Source of the DNA: Candidatus Omnitrophota bacterium
GTDB taxonomy: Bacteria > Omnitrophota > Gorgyraeia > JAHIPI01
Length of the DNA: 5,300 nt
Assembly: GCA_030616695.1 (NCBI GenBank)
Contig: JAUWWU010000076.1
Location: 1 to 5,300 of the forward strand
Direction of reading: 5' to 3'
The position numbers and the translations under genes are program-made. Below the pieces are notes generated by a model. That model was not told where the DNA came from. It was given only the letters and a program-made list of their open reading frames with translations, and did not search any database. Below are positions 1-5,300 of the stretch, piece after piece (within the stretch, counting starts at the first letter, position 1; every line of letters starts with the position of its first letter).

Positions 1-1
1 C

Positions 2-958
2 CTTGGCGGTTTTCCCGAAACAGAGGGGCTTTCACTGTGCTTGCTGGGGATTCACGGGACCGTTTACGCCACCCTTGCGATAATGGTCAGCGATCTGTTC
101 TTCGCGTTAGGAGCGCGTGTTGACGACAGGGTGACCGGCAAAATAGAGGCCTTTGCCCCGCACGCGAAAATAATCCACATAGACATAGACCCGTCGGCTA
201 TAAGTAAAAACGTCCAGGTAGATATACCGATCGTGGGAGACGCAAAAAATATATTGAAAGACCTTAATAGATATATAAAGAAAAGGCCCGATACGGAACC
301 ATGGCTGAAAAAGGTGGGAGAGTGGAAGAAAAAATCACCCCTTATCTATAAGAAAGACAATAAGCTCAGGCCGCAGTATGTCATCGAGGAACTTTACAAG
401 GCTACGAAGGGCGAGGCCATAGTATGCACAGAGGTGGGCCAGAATCAAATGTGGGCGGCGCAGTACTATCAATATACGAAGCCGAGGACCTTTATCTCCA
501 GCGGAGGCCTGGGGACTATGGGTTATGGCTTTCCGGCCTCAATAGGCGTTCAGATGGGAAAACCCAAGGCCACGGTCGTGGACATAGCGGGCGACGGCAG
601 CATACAGATGAACATACAGGAATTGGTGACGGCCGTGTGCAACAAGCTGCCGATAAAAATAATCATTCTTAATAATGGCTATCTCGGCATGGTGCGGCAG
701 TGGCAGGAGCTCTTTTATAAAAAGCGTTATTCCGGTACCTGCCTGGAGCACAATCCTGATTTTGTAAGGCTGGCCGAAGCATACAACGCGGTAGGCATGA
801 GGATCACCAAAAAATCAGAGGTAAGGCCGGCTATAAATAAGGCGCTCAAGACAAAGAAGACCGTTGTCATGGATTTTTGCGTCGAAAAGGAGGAGAATGT
901 CTATCCGATGGTCCCCGCAGGCGAAGCTATCAACAGGATGATAGGAGGCATGGCGTGA
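2..958 (+). CDS. ilvB: Acetolactate synthase large (catalytic) subunit, C-terminal part, 5'-truncated by window edge
   Basis: This is the catalytic subunit of acetohydroxyacid synthase, a ThDP-, Mg- and FAD-dependent cytoplasmic enzyme. It joins pyruvate to pyruvate (valine/leucine) or to 2-ketobutyrate (isoleucine). The frame is open from base 2, giving 318 visible residues of a family usually about 560 long. The N-terminal pyrimidine-binding domain with the catalytic Glu therefore lies off the window. Visible are the end of the central domain (LGIHGTVYA at fragment residues 15-23, LGARVDDRVTG at 36-46) and the ThDP-pyrophosphate domain. In the latter, GDGS at 197-200 and NN at 224-225 form the Mg/ThDP motif, followed by GMVRQWQ at 229-235, whose Trp matches the residue known in plants for herbicide binding. 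The end, MVPAG...MIGG, is typical of IlvB. The TTG at 41 is internal. The stop overlaps the ilvN start. IlvB is preferred over oxalyl-CoA or glyoxylate ThDP enzymes because ilvN and ilvC follow. Confidence 0.96.
   Translation, partial: LGGFPETEGLSLCLLGIHGTVYATLAIMVSDLFFALGARVDDRVTGKIEAFAPHAKIIHIDIDPSAISKNVQVDIPIVGDAKNILKDLNRYIKKRPDTEPWLKKVGEWKKKSPLIYKKDNKLRPQYVIEELYKATKGEAIVCTEVGQNQMWAAQYYQYTKPRTFISSGGLGTMGYGFPASIGVQMGKPKATVVDIAGDGSIQMNIQELVTAVCNKLPIKIIILNNGYLGMVRQWQELFYKKRYSGTCLEHNPDFVRLAEAYNAVGMRITKKSEVRPAINKALKTKKTVVMDFCVEKEENVYPMVPAGEAINRMIGGMA
943..948 (+). promoter_or_regulatory. Ribosome binding site of ilvN
   Basis: A perfect AGGAGG lies inside the last codons of ilvB, 6 nt before the GTG at 955. 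It decides the ilvN start: the reading frame stays open further upstream, but no other start has such a site. Being inside ilvB, it favours coupled translation of the two subunits. Confidence 0.85.
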
Positions 959-1437
959 AGAAGCATATACTTTCGGTTCTTGTCGAAAACAAGTTTGGCG
1001 TGCTTGCGAGGGTCGCGGGATTGTTCAGCGCGAGGGGGTTCAATATAGATTCTCTGGCTGTCGGAGAGACGGAAGACCCGACGATATCCAGGATGACTAT
1101 AGTCTTGCGCGGGGACGATAAGATCCTGGAACAGGTGAAAAAACAGCTGAATAAGCTGATAGACGTGATAAGGGTGCAGGACTTTACACGCAAGAAGAGT
1201 ATCGACAGGGAGATTATACTGGTAAAGGTCTCTGTGAGCGAGAAAAAGAGGACGGATCTATTAAAGATACTTGATTCCATGGGGGCCAAGGTTATAGACG
1301 TTGACCCCGAGACGATCACTATCGAAGAAGTTGGCGACGAAGCCAGGATCCATGCCCTACTGGAATTATTGAGCCCTTATAGCATAAAAGAGATAGTCAG
1401 ATCAGGTACAATAGCGATAAACAAAGAGACACAATAA
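955..1437 (+). CDS. ilvN: Acetolactate synthase small (regulatory) subunit
   Basis: This is the regulatory subunit of acetohydroxyacid synthase. It binds IlvB, raises its activity and gives feedback inhibition by valine. The product is 160 residues, close to E. coli IlvH (about 163), so it is the full-length two-part type and not a short IlvN/IlvM type. An ACT domain covers about residues 4-78, with [19 protein letters not shown] at 10-28 and FNIDSL at 29-34. Asn12, Gly15 and Asn30 match the IlvH positions (Asn11, Gly14, Asn29) known for valine sensitivity, so feedback control is probably intact. The C-terminal domain, about 84-156, ends in the usual IVRSGTIAI pattern. The GTG start is chosen for its AGGAGG at 6 nt and the GTGA overlap with the ilvB stop. 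An upstream ATG at 877 would overlap ilvB by over 80 nt and add sequence foreign to the family. Confidence 0.96.
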   Translation: MKKHILSVLVENKFGVLARVAGLFSARGFNIDSLAVGETEDPTISRMTIVLRGDDKILEQVKKQLNKLIDVIRVQDFTRKKSIDREIILVKVSVSEKKRTDLLKILDSMGAKVIDVDPETITIEEVGDEARIHALLELLSPYSIKEIVRSGTIAINKETQ

Positions 1438-1468
1438 GCCATACGCAGTTGAACCAATAGCGGGCACT

Positions 1469-1475
1469 AAAGGAG
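1469..1475 (+). promoter_or_regulatory. Ribosome binding site of ilvC
   Basis: AAAGGAG lies 5 nt before the GTG at 1481 and supports that start. The rest of the 43-nt ilvN-ilvC gap shows no convincing promoter or terminator, so ilvC is most likely read through from ilvBN. Confidence 0.8.
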
Positions 1476-1480
1476 ATAGC

Positions 1481-2473
1481 GTGGCAAAGATCCATTATGA
1501 TAAAGAGGCCGATCTATCAGTCCTGAAAAATAAAAAGATCGCAATAATAGGCTACGGAATACAGGGCAGGGGCCAGGCGCTGAACCTGCGCGATAGCGGG
1601 CTGAATGTCATAGTAAGCGAGATAAAGGAAAGCCCGAATTATGAAATAGCTGTAAGAGACGGTTTTAAACCTGTCAGCGCCGATGAGGCGTCCAAAGAGG
1701 CCGATATCATACAGATATTGACTCAGGACCACGTCCAGGCCAAGGTCTATAAAGATTGCATAGAAAAGAACCTCAGTGACGGAAAGGCGCTTGTGTTTTC
1801 ACACGGGTTTAATATACATTTCAGCCAGATAGTGCCGCCGAAGACAATAGATGTATTTATGGTCGCGCCTAAAGGCCCGGGAAGCCTTGTCCGGAGGATG
1901 TATGAAGAAGGAAAGGGGGTCCCTTGCCTTGTAGCGATATTCCAGGAGTATACAGGGAAGGCGCTCAAGCTGGCTCTTGCGTATGCGAAAGGCATAGGAG
2001 GTTCAAAAGCCGGAGTCATAGAAACGACCTTTAAGGAAGAGACCGAGACCGACCTCTTCGGCGAACAGGTTGTCTTGTGCGGCGGCGTTACCGAGCTGAT
2101 AAAAGCAGGATTTGAGACGCTGGTTGAAGCGGGATACCAGCCTGAGATCGCCTATTTTGAATGCCTTCATGAGCTCAAACTTATAACAGACCTCATATAC
2201 GAAACCGGCATTCAGGGCATGAGAAAGCGTGTTTCGGATACCGCGGAATACGGGGATCTGACAAGAGGCAAGAGGATCATCGCGGACCGGACGCGAAAAG
2301 AGATGAAAAAGATATTGGAGGAGATCCAGTCGGGTAAATTTGCAAAGGAGTGGATAGAGGAAAATCAGGCCGGGCGGCCTGTCTTTAATGCCTTAAGAAA
2401 AAAAGACGACGCGCATTTGATCGAGAAGGTCGGGCGCGAGTTGAGGCAGATGATGCCCTGGATGAAGAAATAA
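1481..2473 (+). CDS. ilvC: Ketol-acid reductoisomerase, class I, probably NADH-preferring
   Basis: The enzyme converts 2-acetolactate or 2-aceto-2-hydroxybutyrate to the 2,3-dihydroxy acids by Mg-dependent alkyl shift and NAD(P)H reduction, the second common step to valine and isoleucine. Its 330 residues are the normal class I (short) length. The Rossmann domain begins with [10 protein letters not shown] at 20-29. SHGF at 107-110 (His108) and APKGPG at 129-134 (Lys131) are the usual active-site loops. In the knotted C-terminal domain, Asp191 and Glu195 (in TDLFGEQ) and Glu227 and Glu231 (in FECLHEL) are the expected metal ligands, and Ser252 (VSDTAEYGD) the substrate Ser. Everything needed for catalysis is present. 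The unusual part is the loop after strand beta-2, [10 protein letters not shown] at 45-54. It lacks the Arg and last Ser that hold the NADPH 2'-phosphate and carries Glu47, a pattern linked to NADH use. That preference is inference. The start is GTG; the stop overlaps leuA by 1 nt. Confidence 0.97.
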   Translation: MAKIHYDKEADLSVLKNKKIAIIGYGIQGRGQALNLRDSGLNVIVSEIKESPNYEIAVRDGFKPVSADEASKEADIIQILTQDHVQAKVYKDCIEKNLSDGKALVFSHGFNIHFSQIVPPKTIDVFMVAPKGPGSLVRRMYEEGKGVPCLVAIFQEYTGKALKLALAYAKGIGGSKAGVIETTFKEETETDLFGEQVVLCGGVTELIKAGFETLVEAGYQPEIAYFECLHELKLITDLIYETGIQGMRKRVSDTAEYGDLTRGKRIIADRTRKEMKKILEEIQSGKFAKEWIEENQAGRPVFNALRKKDDAHLIEKVGRELRQMMPWMKK

Positions 2474-3990
2474 TGGCTAATAACAAGATTATAATATTCG
2501 ATACGACGCTGCGGGACGGAGAGCAATCGCCGGGCGCGTCTTTGACTACAAAAGGCAAGCTTGAGATAGCAAGACAGCTTGCTAATTTGAAAGTGGACGT
2601 CATTGAAGCCGGCTTCCCGGTTTCGAGCAAGGGCGACTTTGAGGCCGTGAAAGCCATTGCCAAAGAGATAAAGGGCCCTGTCATATGCGGCCTGGCAAGG
2701 TGCGTAAAAAAAGATATAGATACGGTTTACAGGGCAGTGAAAGCGGCACATAAGCCGAGGATACATGTTTTCCTGGCGACGTCCAAGATCCATATGAAAT
2801 ATAAGTTAAAGAAGGCGGAAGACGAGATATTAAGGCTAGCCGTGTGGGGTGTCAAATACGCAAAAAGCCTTGTCGATGATGTAGAATTTTCGCCTGAGGA
2901 TGCCTCGCGGACCGATAAGGAATTTCTCTATAGAGTAGTAGAGGCGGCAATAGAAGCGGGAGCAAAGACCGTCAATATACCGGATACGGTAGGATATGCC
3001 ATGCCCTCAGAGTTCGGCAGCCTGATAAAAGGCATAAGGGAGAATGTGCCGAATATTGATAAGTGCGTTTTAAGCGTGCATTGCCATAATGACCTCGGGC
3101 TTGGGGTGGCCAATTCCATAGCCGCCCTGCAAAACGGGGCGCGGCAGGTCGAATGCACGATAAACGGCCTTGGCGAAAGGGCCGGTAACGCCTCGCTGGA
3201 AGAGATAGTGATGGCCGTTAAGACAAGAAAGGACATATTCAACCTTGGCATGGGTATCAGGACGCAGGAATTGTATAAAGCCAGCCAGCTCGTAAGCAGG
3301 CTTACGGGCATAATCGTTCAGCCGAATAAGGCGATAGTCGGGGCAAACGCCTTTTCACATGAAGCGGGCATACACCAGGACGGCATCCTGAAGCGCCGCA
3401 CTACGTATGAGATCCTGAAGCCTTTGGATGTCGGCGTAAAAAAGACAAGGCTTGTATTGGGCAAGCATTCAGGCAGGCACGCCTTTAGGGAACGATTGAA
3501 AAAATTGGGGTTCGACCTCAATGAAAAAGAGGTCAAAAGGACTTTTGAAGAATTCAAACTGCTTGCCGACAAGAAAAAGGAGGTCTTTGACGAGGATATT
3601 ATAGCTATAGTGGAAGACAGCGTAAGGACTGTGAAGGAGAGGTACCACATGGAATCTCTTCAAGTTTCCAGCGGGACCGGCATCTCTCCGAGCGCAACCG
3701 TAAAATTAAGGTTCAATAACAAAATAGCGGAGGTTTCATCAACGGGTGACGGGCCGGTGGATGCGTGCTATAAAGCGATAGACGGCGCTACCGGAATAAA
3801 AGGGAAACTGCTTGATTATTCGCTTCGCGCCATAACCGGCGGCAAGGACGCGTTAGGCAATGTTACGATAAGGGTGAAGGCCAAGGGCAAGGTGATAAGC
3901 GGGAGGGGTTCCAGCACGGACATCATCGAGGCCAGCGCGAAGGCGTATTTAAACGCCATAAATCGTTTGATGTATAAGCTGGGTAGATAG
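2473..3990 (+). CDS. leuA: 2-isopropylmalate synthase
   Basis: The enzyme condenses acetyl-CoA with 2-ketoisovalerate to give 2-isopropylmalate, the committed step of leucine synthesis. Its 505 residues match the long bacterial LeuA type (about 510-525). The catalytic TIM barrel, about 5-270, opens with [12 protein letters not shown] at 10-21 (Arg14, metal ligand Asp15). It also has [10 protein letters not shown] at 202-211 (metal ligands His203 and His205) and [14 protein letters not shown] at 231-244 (Asn239). [12 protein letters not shown] at 293-304 and LGKHSGRHA at 329-337 belong to the linker subdomains. The C-terminal leucine-sensing domain, about 375-500, has GDGPVDA at 425-431, GGKDALG at 456-462 and [16 protein letters not shown] at 477-492, so feedback inhibition by leucine is likely. 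These C-terminal motifs and the [14 protein letters not shown] set favour LeuA over citramalate or homocitrate synthase. The ATG overlaps the ilvC stop (TAATG) and has only a weak Shine-Dalgarno, so translation is probably coupled to ilvC. Confidence 0.96.
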   Translation: MANNKIIIFDTTLRDGEQSPGASLTTKGKLEIARQLANLKVDVIEAGFPVSSKGDFEAVKAIAKEIKGPVICGLARCVKKDIDTVYRAVKAAHKPRIHVFLATSKIHMKYKLKKAEDEILRLAVWGVKYAKSLVDDVEFSPEDASRTDKEFLYRVVEAAIEAGAKTVNIPDTVGYAMPSEFGSLIKGIRENVPNIDKCVLSVHCHNDLGLGVANSIAALQNGARQVECTINGLGERAGNASLEEIVMAVKTRKDIFNLGMGIRTQELYKASQLVSRLTGIIVQPNKAIVGANAFSHEAGIHQDGILKRRTTYEILKPLDVGVKKTRLVLGKHSGRHAFRERLKKLGFDLNEKEVKRTFEEFKLLADKKKEVFDEDIIAIVEDSVRTVKERYHMESLQVSSGTGISPSATVKLRFNNKIAEVSSTGDGPVDACYKAIDGATGIKGKLLDYSLRAITGGKDALGNVTIRVKAKGKVISGRGSSTDIIEASAKAYLNAINRLMYKLGR

Positions 3991-3996
3991 AACAAC

Positions 3997-4104
3997 GAAA
4001 AACGTAGAGCGAAAAACGTAAAGTTGAAGCAAGAAACTTAAAACTGGCGGATAAAAGTTTTGAGTTTTCAACTTCGGTTTTACGCTTTTCGCTTTACACT
4101 TTTC
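3997..4104. repeat. Long imperfect inverted repeat filling the leuA-aroE gap (hairpin-forming)
   Basis: Outer arms at 3997-4029 and 4072-4104 are each 33 nt. By hand alignment 26 of 33 positions pair perfectly, and 4 of the 7 others could form G-U pairs in the leuA-strand RNA. Inside, 4033-4044 pairs with 4057-4069 (11 perfect pairs and one wobble, with a one-base bulge), leaving a 12-nt loop at 4045-4056. The whole could fold into one hairpin of about 45 bp. The left arm also carries an 11-nt direct repeat, CGAAAAACGTA, at 3996-4006 and 4010-4020 (period 14), and the right arm holds diverged inverted copies. No transposase gene or clear target duplication is seen. There is no GC-rich stem with a T-run, so it is not a standard intrinsic terminator, though it could slow polymerase or protect mRNA ends. 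It resembles dispersed intergenic repeats; copies elsewhere in the genome cannot be seen from here. Confidence 0.85.
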
Positions 4105-4121
4105 ACCGCGGTGTTTAAAAT

Positions 4122-4126
4122 AGGAG
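4122..4126 (+). promoter_or_regulatory. Ribosome binding site of aroE
   Basis: AGGAG sits 5 nt before the ATG at 4132. It fixes the aroE start there and rules out the in-frame TTG at 4060, which lies inside the inverted repeat and has no such site. Confidence 0.85.
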
Positions 4127-4131
4127 AAGAT

Positions 4132-4977
4132 ATGCGTATCGACCGAAAAACTAAGATCTATGGACTTATCGGTTATCCCGTGAAGCATACGTTTTCTCCG
4201 CTTATGCACAACGCCGCTTTTAAGTCGCTTGGGATAAACGCAACGTATCTTGCCTTTGAAGTCAGGCCCAAAGACCTCAAAGCTGCTATTGCCTGCGCGA
4301 AGTCTACAGGAGTCTGCGGCCTTAATGTGACCGTCCCTTACAAAGAAAAGGTGCTGAAGTATCTCGATGAAACCGATAAAGAGGTGTCTCTTATAAAAGC
4401 GGTAAATACCATTGTCGCCAAAAAGGGGAGACTCAAGGGCTATAATACGGACGGAAGGGGTTTTGTCAGCTCTTTAAAAGAGGCGTTCGGGATTTCGCCG
4501 AAAGGGAAGAGTTTTTTTATTATGGGCGCCGGCGGCGCATCGCGGGCAATATCCTTTTCGCTTGCCGTTAGAGGGGCGCGCCGCATTGTGCTTGTCGATG
4601 AAATAAGCGGCAAGGCAATGAGTCTGGCCCGCTCTTTGGTAAAAAATACTTCCTGTGAAGCAGTAGCGGTAAAAAAGGATAAAGGGGCGATGAAGGAATT
4701 GATCCTAAATAGCGATGTATTTATAAATGCGACACCGTGCGGGATGAAGCCGCGAGACCCGCAAGTCATAGACCCCTCGTTTTTATATAAAGGGATTTTT
4801 GTATGCGATATAATATACAATCCCCGCGCTACAAGGCTTTTAAGGGACGCCAAGAGAAGAGGCGCGCGGACTTTGAACGGTATCGGCATGCTTTTAAACC
4901 AGGGGGCGATTTCTTTTGAGCTCTGGACAGGCAGGAAAGCGCCTGTCAAAGTCATGAAAAAGGCACTCGGATGTTAA
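4132..4977 (+). CDS. aroE: Shikimate dehydrogenase, possibly NADH-preferring
   Basis: The enzyme reduces 3-dehydroshikimate to shikimate in the pathway to aromatic amino acids. Its 281 residues are a normal AroE length. The substrate domain has GYPVKHTFSPLMHNAAF at 14-30. It keeps Ser22 of the Ser-x-Ser carboxylate clamp but has Thr20 in place of the first Ser. NVTVPYK at 65-71 supplies catalytic Lys71, AVNTI at 90-94 the conserved Asn92, and NTDG at 105-108 catalytic Asp107. The dinucleotide domain has the loop GAGGASRA at 132-139. After the next strand, where NADPH-type AroE has Asn-Arg-Thr, this protein has Asp156-Glu157-Ile158, a charge reversal that argues against binding the 2'-phosphate. 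LNQGA at 255-259 (Gln257) is the usual C-terminal substrate contact. Shikimate dehydrogenase is favoured over quinate-type relatives by the retained Ser22 and the biosynthetic setting, but paralogues cannot be excluded. The stop overlaps the next gene. Confidence 0.94.
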   Translation: MRIDRKTKIYGLIGYPVKHTFSPLMHNAAFKSLGINATYLAFEVRPKDLKAAIACAKSTGVCGLNVTVPYKEKVLKYLDETDKEVSLIKAVNTIVAKKGRLKGYNTDGRGFVSSLKEAFGISPKGKSFFIMGAGGASRAISFSLAVRGARRIVLVDEISGKAMSLARSLVKNTSCEAVAVKKDKGAMKELILNSDVFINATPCGMKPRDPQVIDPSFLYKGIFVCDIIYNPRATRLLRDAKRRGARTLNGIGMLLNQGAISFELWTGRKAPVKVMKKALGC

Positions 4978-5300
4978 TAAAAATATTTGTTTTTATAATA
5001 GGCTCGACCATAGGGAGCTTTCTTAATGTCTGCATATACAGGCTTCCGCGAGGGGAGTCTATCGTCTTTCCTTCTTCGCACTGCGTCCATTGCAATAATA
5101 AGATACATTGGTTTGACAATATACCCTTTTTGAGCTACCTGGCGTTGAGGGGTAAGTGCCGTTTTTGCGCCAGGCCGATATCTTTCAGGTATTTTATTGT
5201 CGAATTTCTGATGGCAGCGCTTTTATTGACATTTTATTCATTTTTCGGCTTCAGCGCGAAGTTCTTTGTCATGTCTCTATTGGGAGGCGCGTTGATAATC
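4971..5300 (+). CDS. Prepilin peptidase (type IV leader peptidase, A24 family), N-terminal part, cut by window edge
   Basis: This is an inner-membrane aspartic protease that cleaves the leader of type IV pilins or type II secretion pseudopilins; many members also N-methylate the new N-terminus. The window shows 110 residues, open to the right edge, of a family usually about 250 long. A first membrane segment (about 3-21) runs into GSFLNVCIYRLPRGES at 15-30. Four Cys in two pairs, CVHC at 38-41 and CRFC at 63-66, form the zinc-type site of the cytoplasmic N-terminal domain. Between them is NIPFLSYLALRGKC at 50-63, and RPISFRYFIVE at 68-78 completes the family signature. Hydrophobic segments follow (about 78-93 and 97-110). 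The two catalytic Asp lie beyond the window. The ATG overlaps the aroE stop by 7 nt, with a weak AAAGG 7 nt upstream, so translation is probably coupled to aroE. PilD, GspO or ComC naming cannot be decided here. Confidence 0.93.
   Translation, partial: MLIKIFVFIIGSTIGSFLNVCIYRLPRGESIVFPSSHCVHCNNKIHWFDNIPFLSYLALRGKCRFCARPISFRYFIVEFLMAALLLTFYSFFGFSAKFFVMSLLGGALII

Noticed and set aside
41..43. TTG at 41 as the true start of a short acetolactate synthase
   Set aside because: The frame is open to the window edge and the residues before it, LGGFPETEGLSLCL, match the internal IlvB sequence before the HGTVYA motif, so the gene is simply cut by the edge.
877..954. Longer ilvN from ATG 877
   Set aside because: It would overlap the conserved C-terminus of ilvB by 82 nt and add 26 residues absent from the family; GTG 955 has a perfect AGGAGG.
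3991..4110. Rho-independent terminator after leuA
   Set aside because: The stem is long but A/T-rich, with no compact GC stem followed by a T-run, so it is better described as a repeat that may still affect transcription.
4093..4121. Promoter-like pair TTTACA - 17 nt - TAAAAT upstream of aroE
   Set aside because: The match to a sigma-70 promoter is good, but the transcript would start at about 4128, downstream of the AGGAG site and only a few bases before the ATG. This clashes with use of the clear ribosome site, and the -35 part lies in the inverted repeat, so chance in A/T-rich sequence is likely.
4060..4131. N-terminal extension of AroE starting at the in-frame TTG at 4060
   Set aside because: The extra 24 residues are a translation of the right arm of the inverted repeat, match nothing in AroE, and have no ribosome site, whereas ATG 4132 has AGGAG at 5 nt.
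3949..4209. 86-codon open frame on the minus strand across the leuA-aroE gap
   Set aside because: It spans both gene ends and the inverted repeat, its product is mostly translated repeat, and it shows no family motif.

Overview
The window is a bacterial amino-acid biosynthesis locus, read entirely on the + strand and packed almost without gaps. In order it holds the C-terminal part of ilvB (acetolactate synthase large subunit, cut by the left edge), ilvN (its regulatory subunit), ilvC (ketol-acid reductoisomerase, KARI), leuA (2-isopropylmalate synthase), a 141-bp gap filled mostly by a long imperfect inverted repeat, aroE (shikimate dehydrogenase), and the N-terminal part of a prepilin peptidase gene (cut by the right edge).

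Bases 2-3990 look like one transcription unit. IlvB and IlvN make 2-acetolactate or 2-aceto-2-hydroxybutyrate, and IlvC isomerises and reduces these on the way to valine and isoleucine. LeuA draws 2-ketoisovalerate, the valine precursor, into leucine synthesis. The genes are joined by a 4-nt overlap (ilvB/ilvN), a 43-nt gap with a strong Shine-Dalgarno site (ilvN/ilvC) and a 1-nt overlap (ilvC/leuA). ilvD and leuBCD are not in the window.

Bases 3991-4131 are non-coding. Their main content is a hairpin-forming repeat (about 3997-4104) with two 33-nt outer arms, an inner stem, and an 11-nt direct repeat in the left arm. It looks like a dispersed, A/T-rich intergenic repeat rather than a standard terminator.

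Bases 4132-5300 are a second block. aroE overlaps the prepilin peptidase by 7 nt, so an aromatic-pathway enzyme is coupled to a type IV pilus or type II secretion processing enzyme.

The organism is a bacterium of middling G+C, with heavy use of ATA (Ile) and AGG (Arg) codons, strong AGGAG ribosome sites and GTG as well as ATG starts. This codon style, the gene order and the intergenic repeat would fit an uncultured lineage such as Omnitrophota or a related deep-branching Gram-negative phylum. That is an impression from reading, not a phylogenetic result.

I see no undescribed multi-gene system. The points most worth checking are that both reductases (IlvC and AroE) carry acidic cofactor-pocket residues where NADPH enzymes normally have basic or neutral ones, which suggests NADH use in both, and the intergenic inverted repeat.
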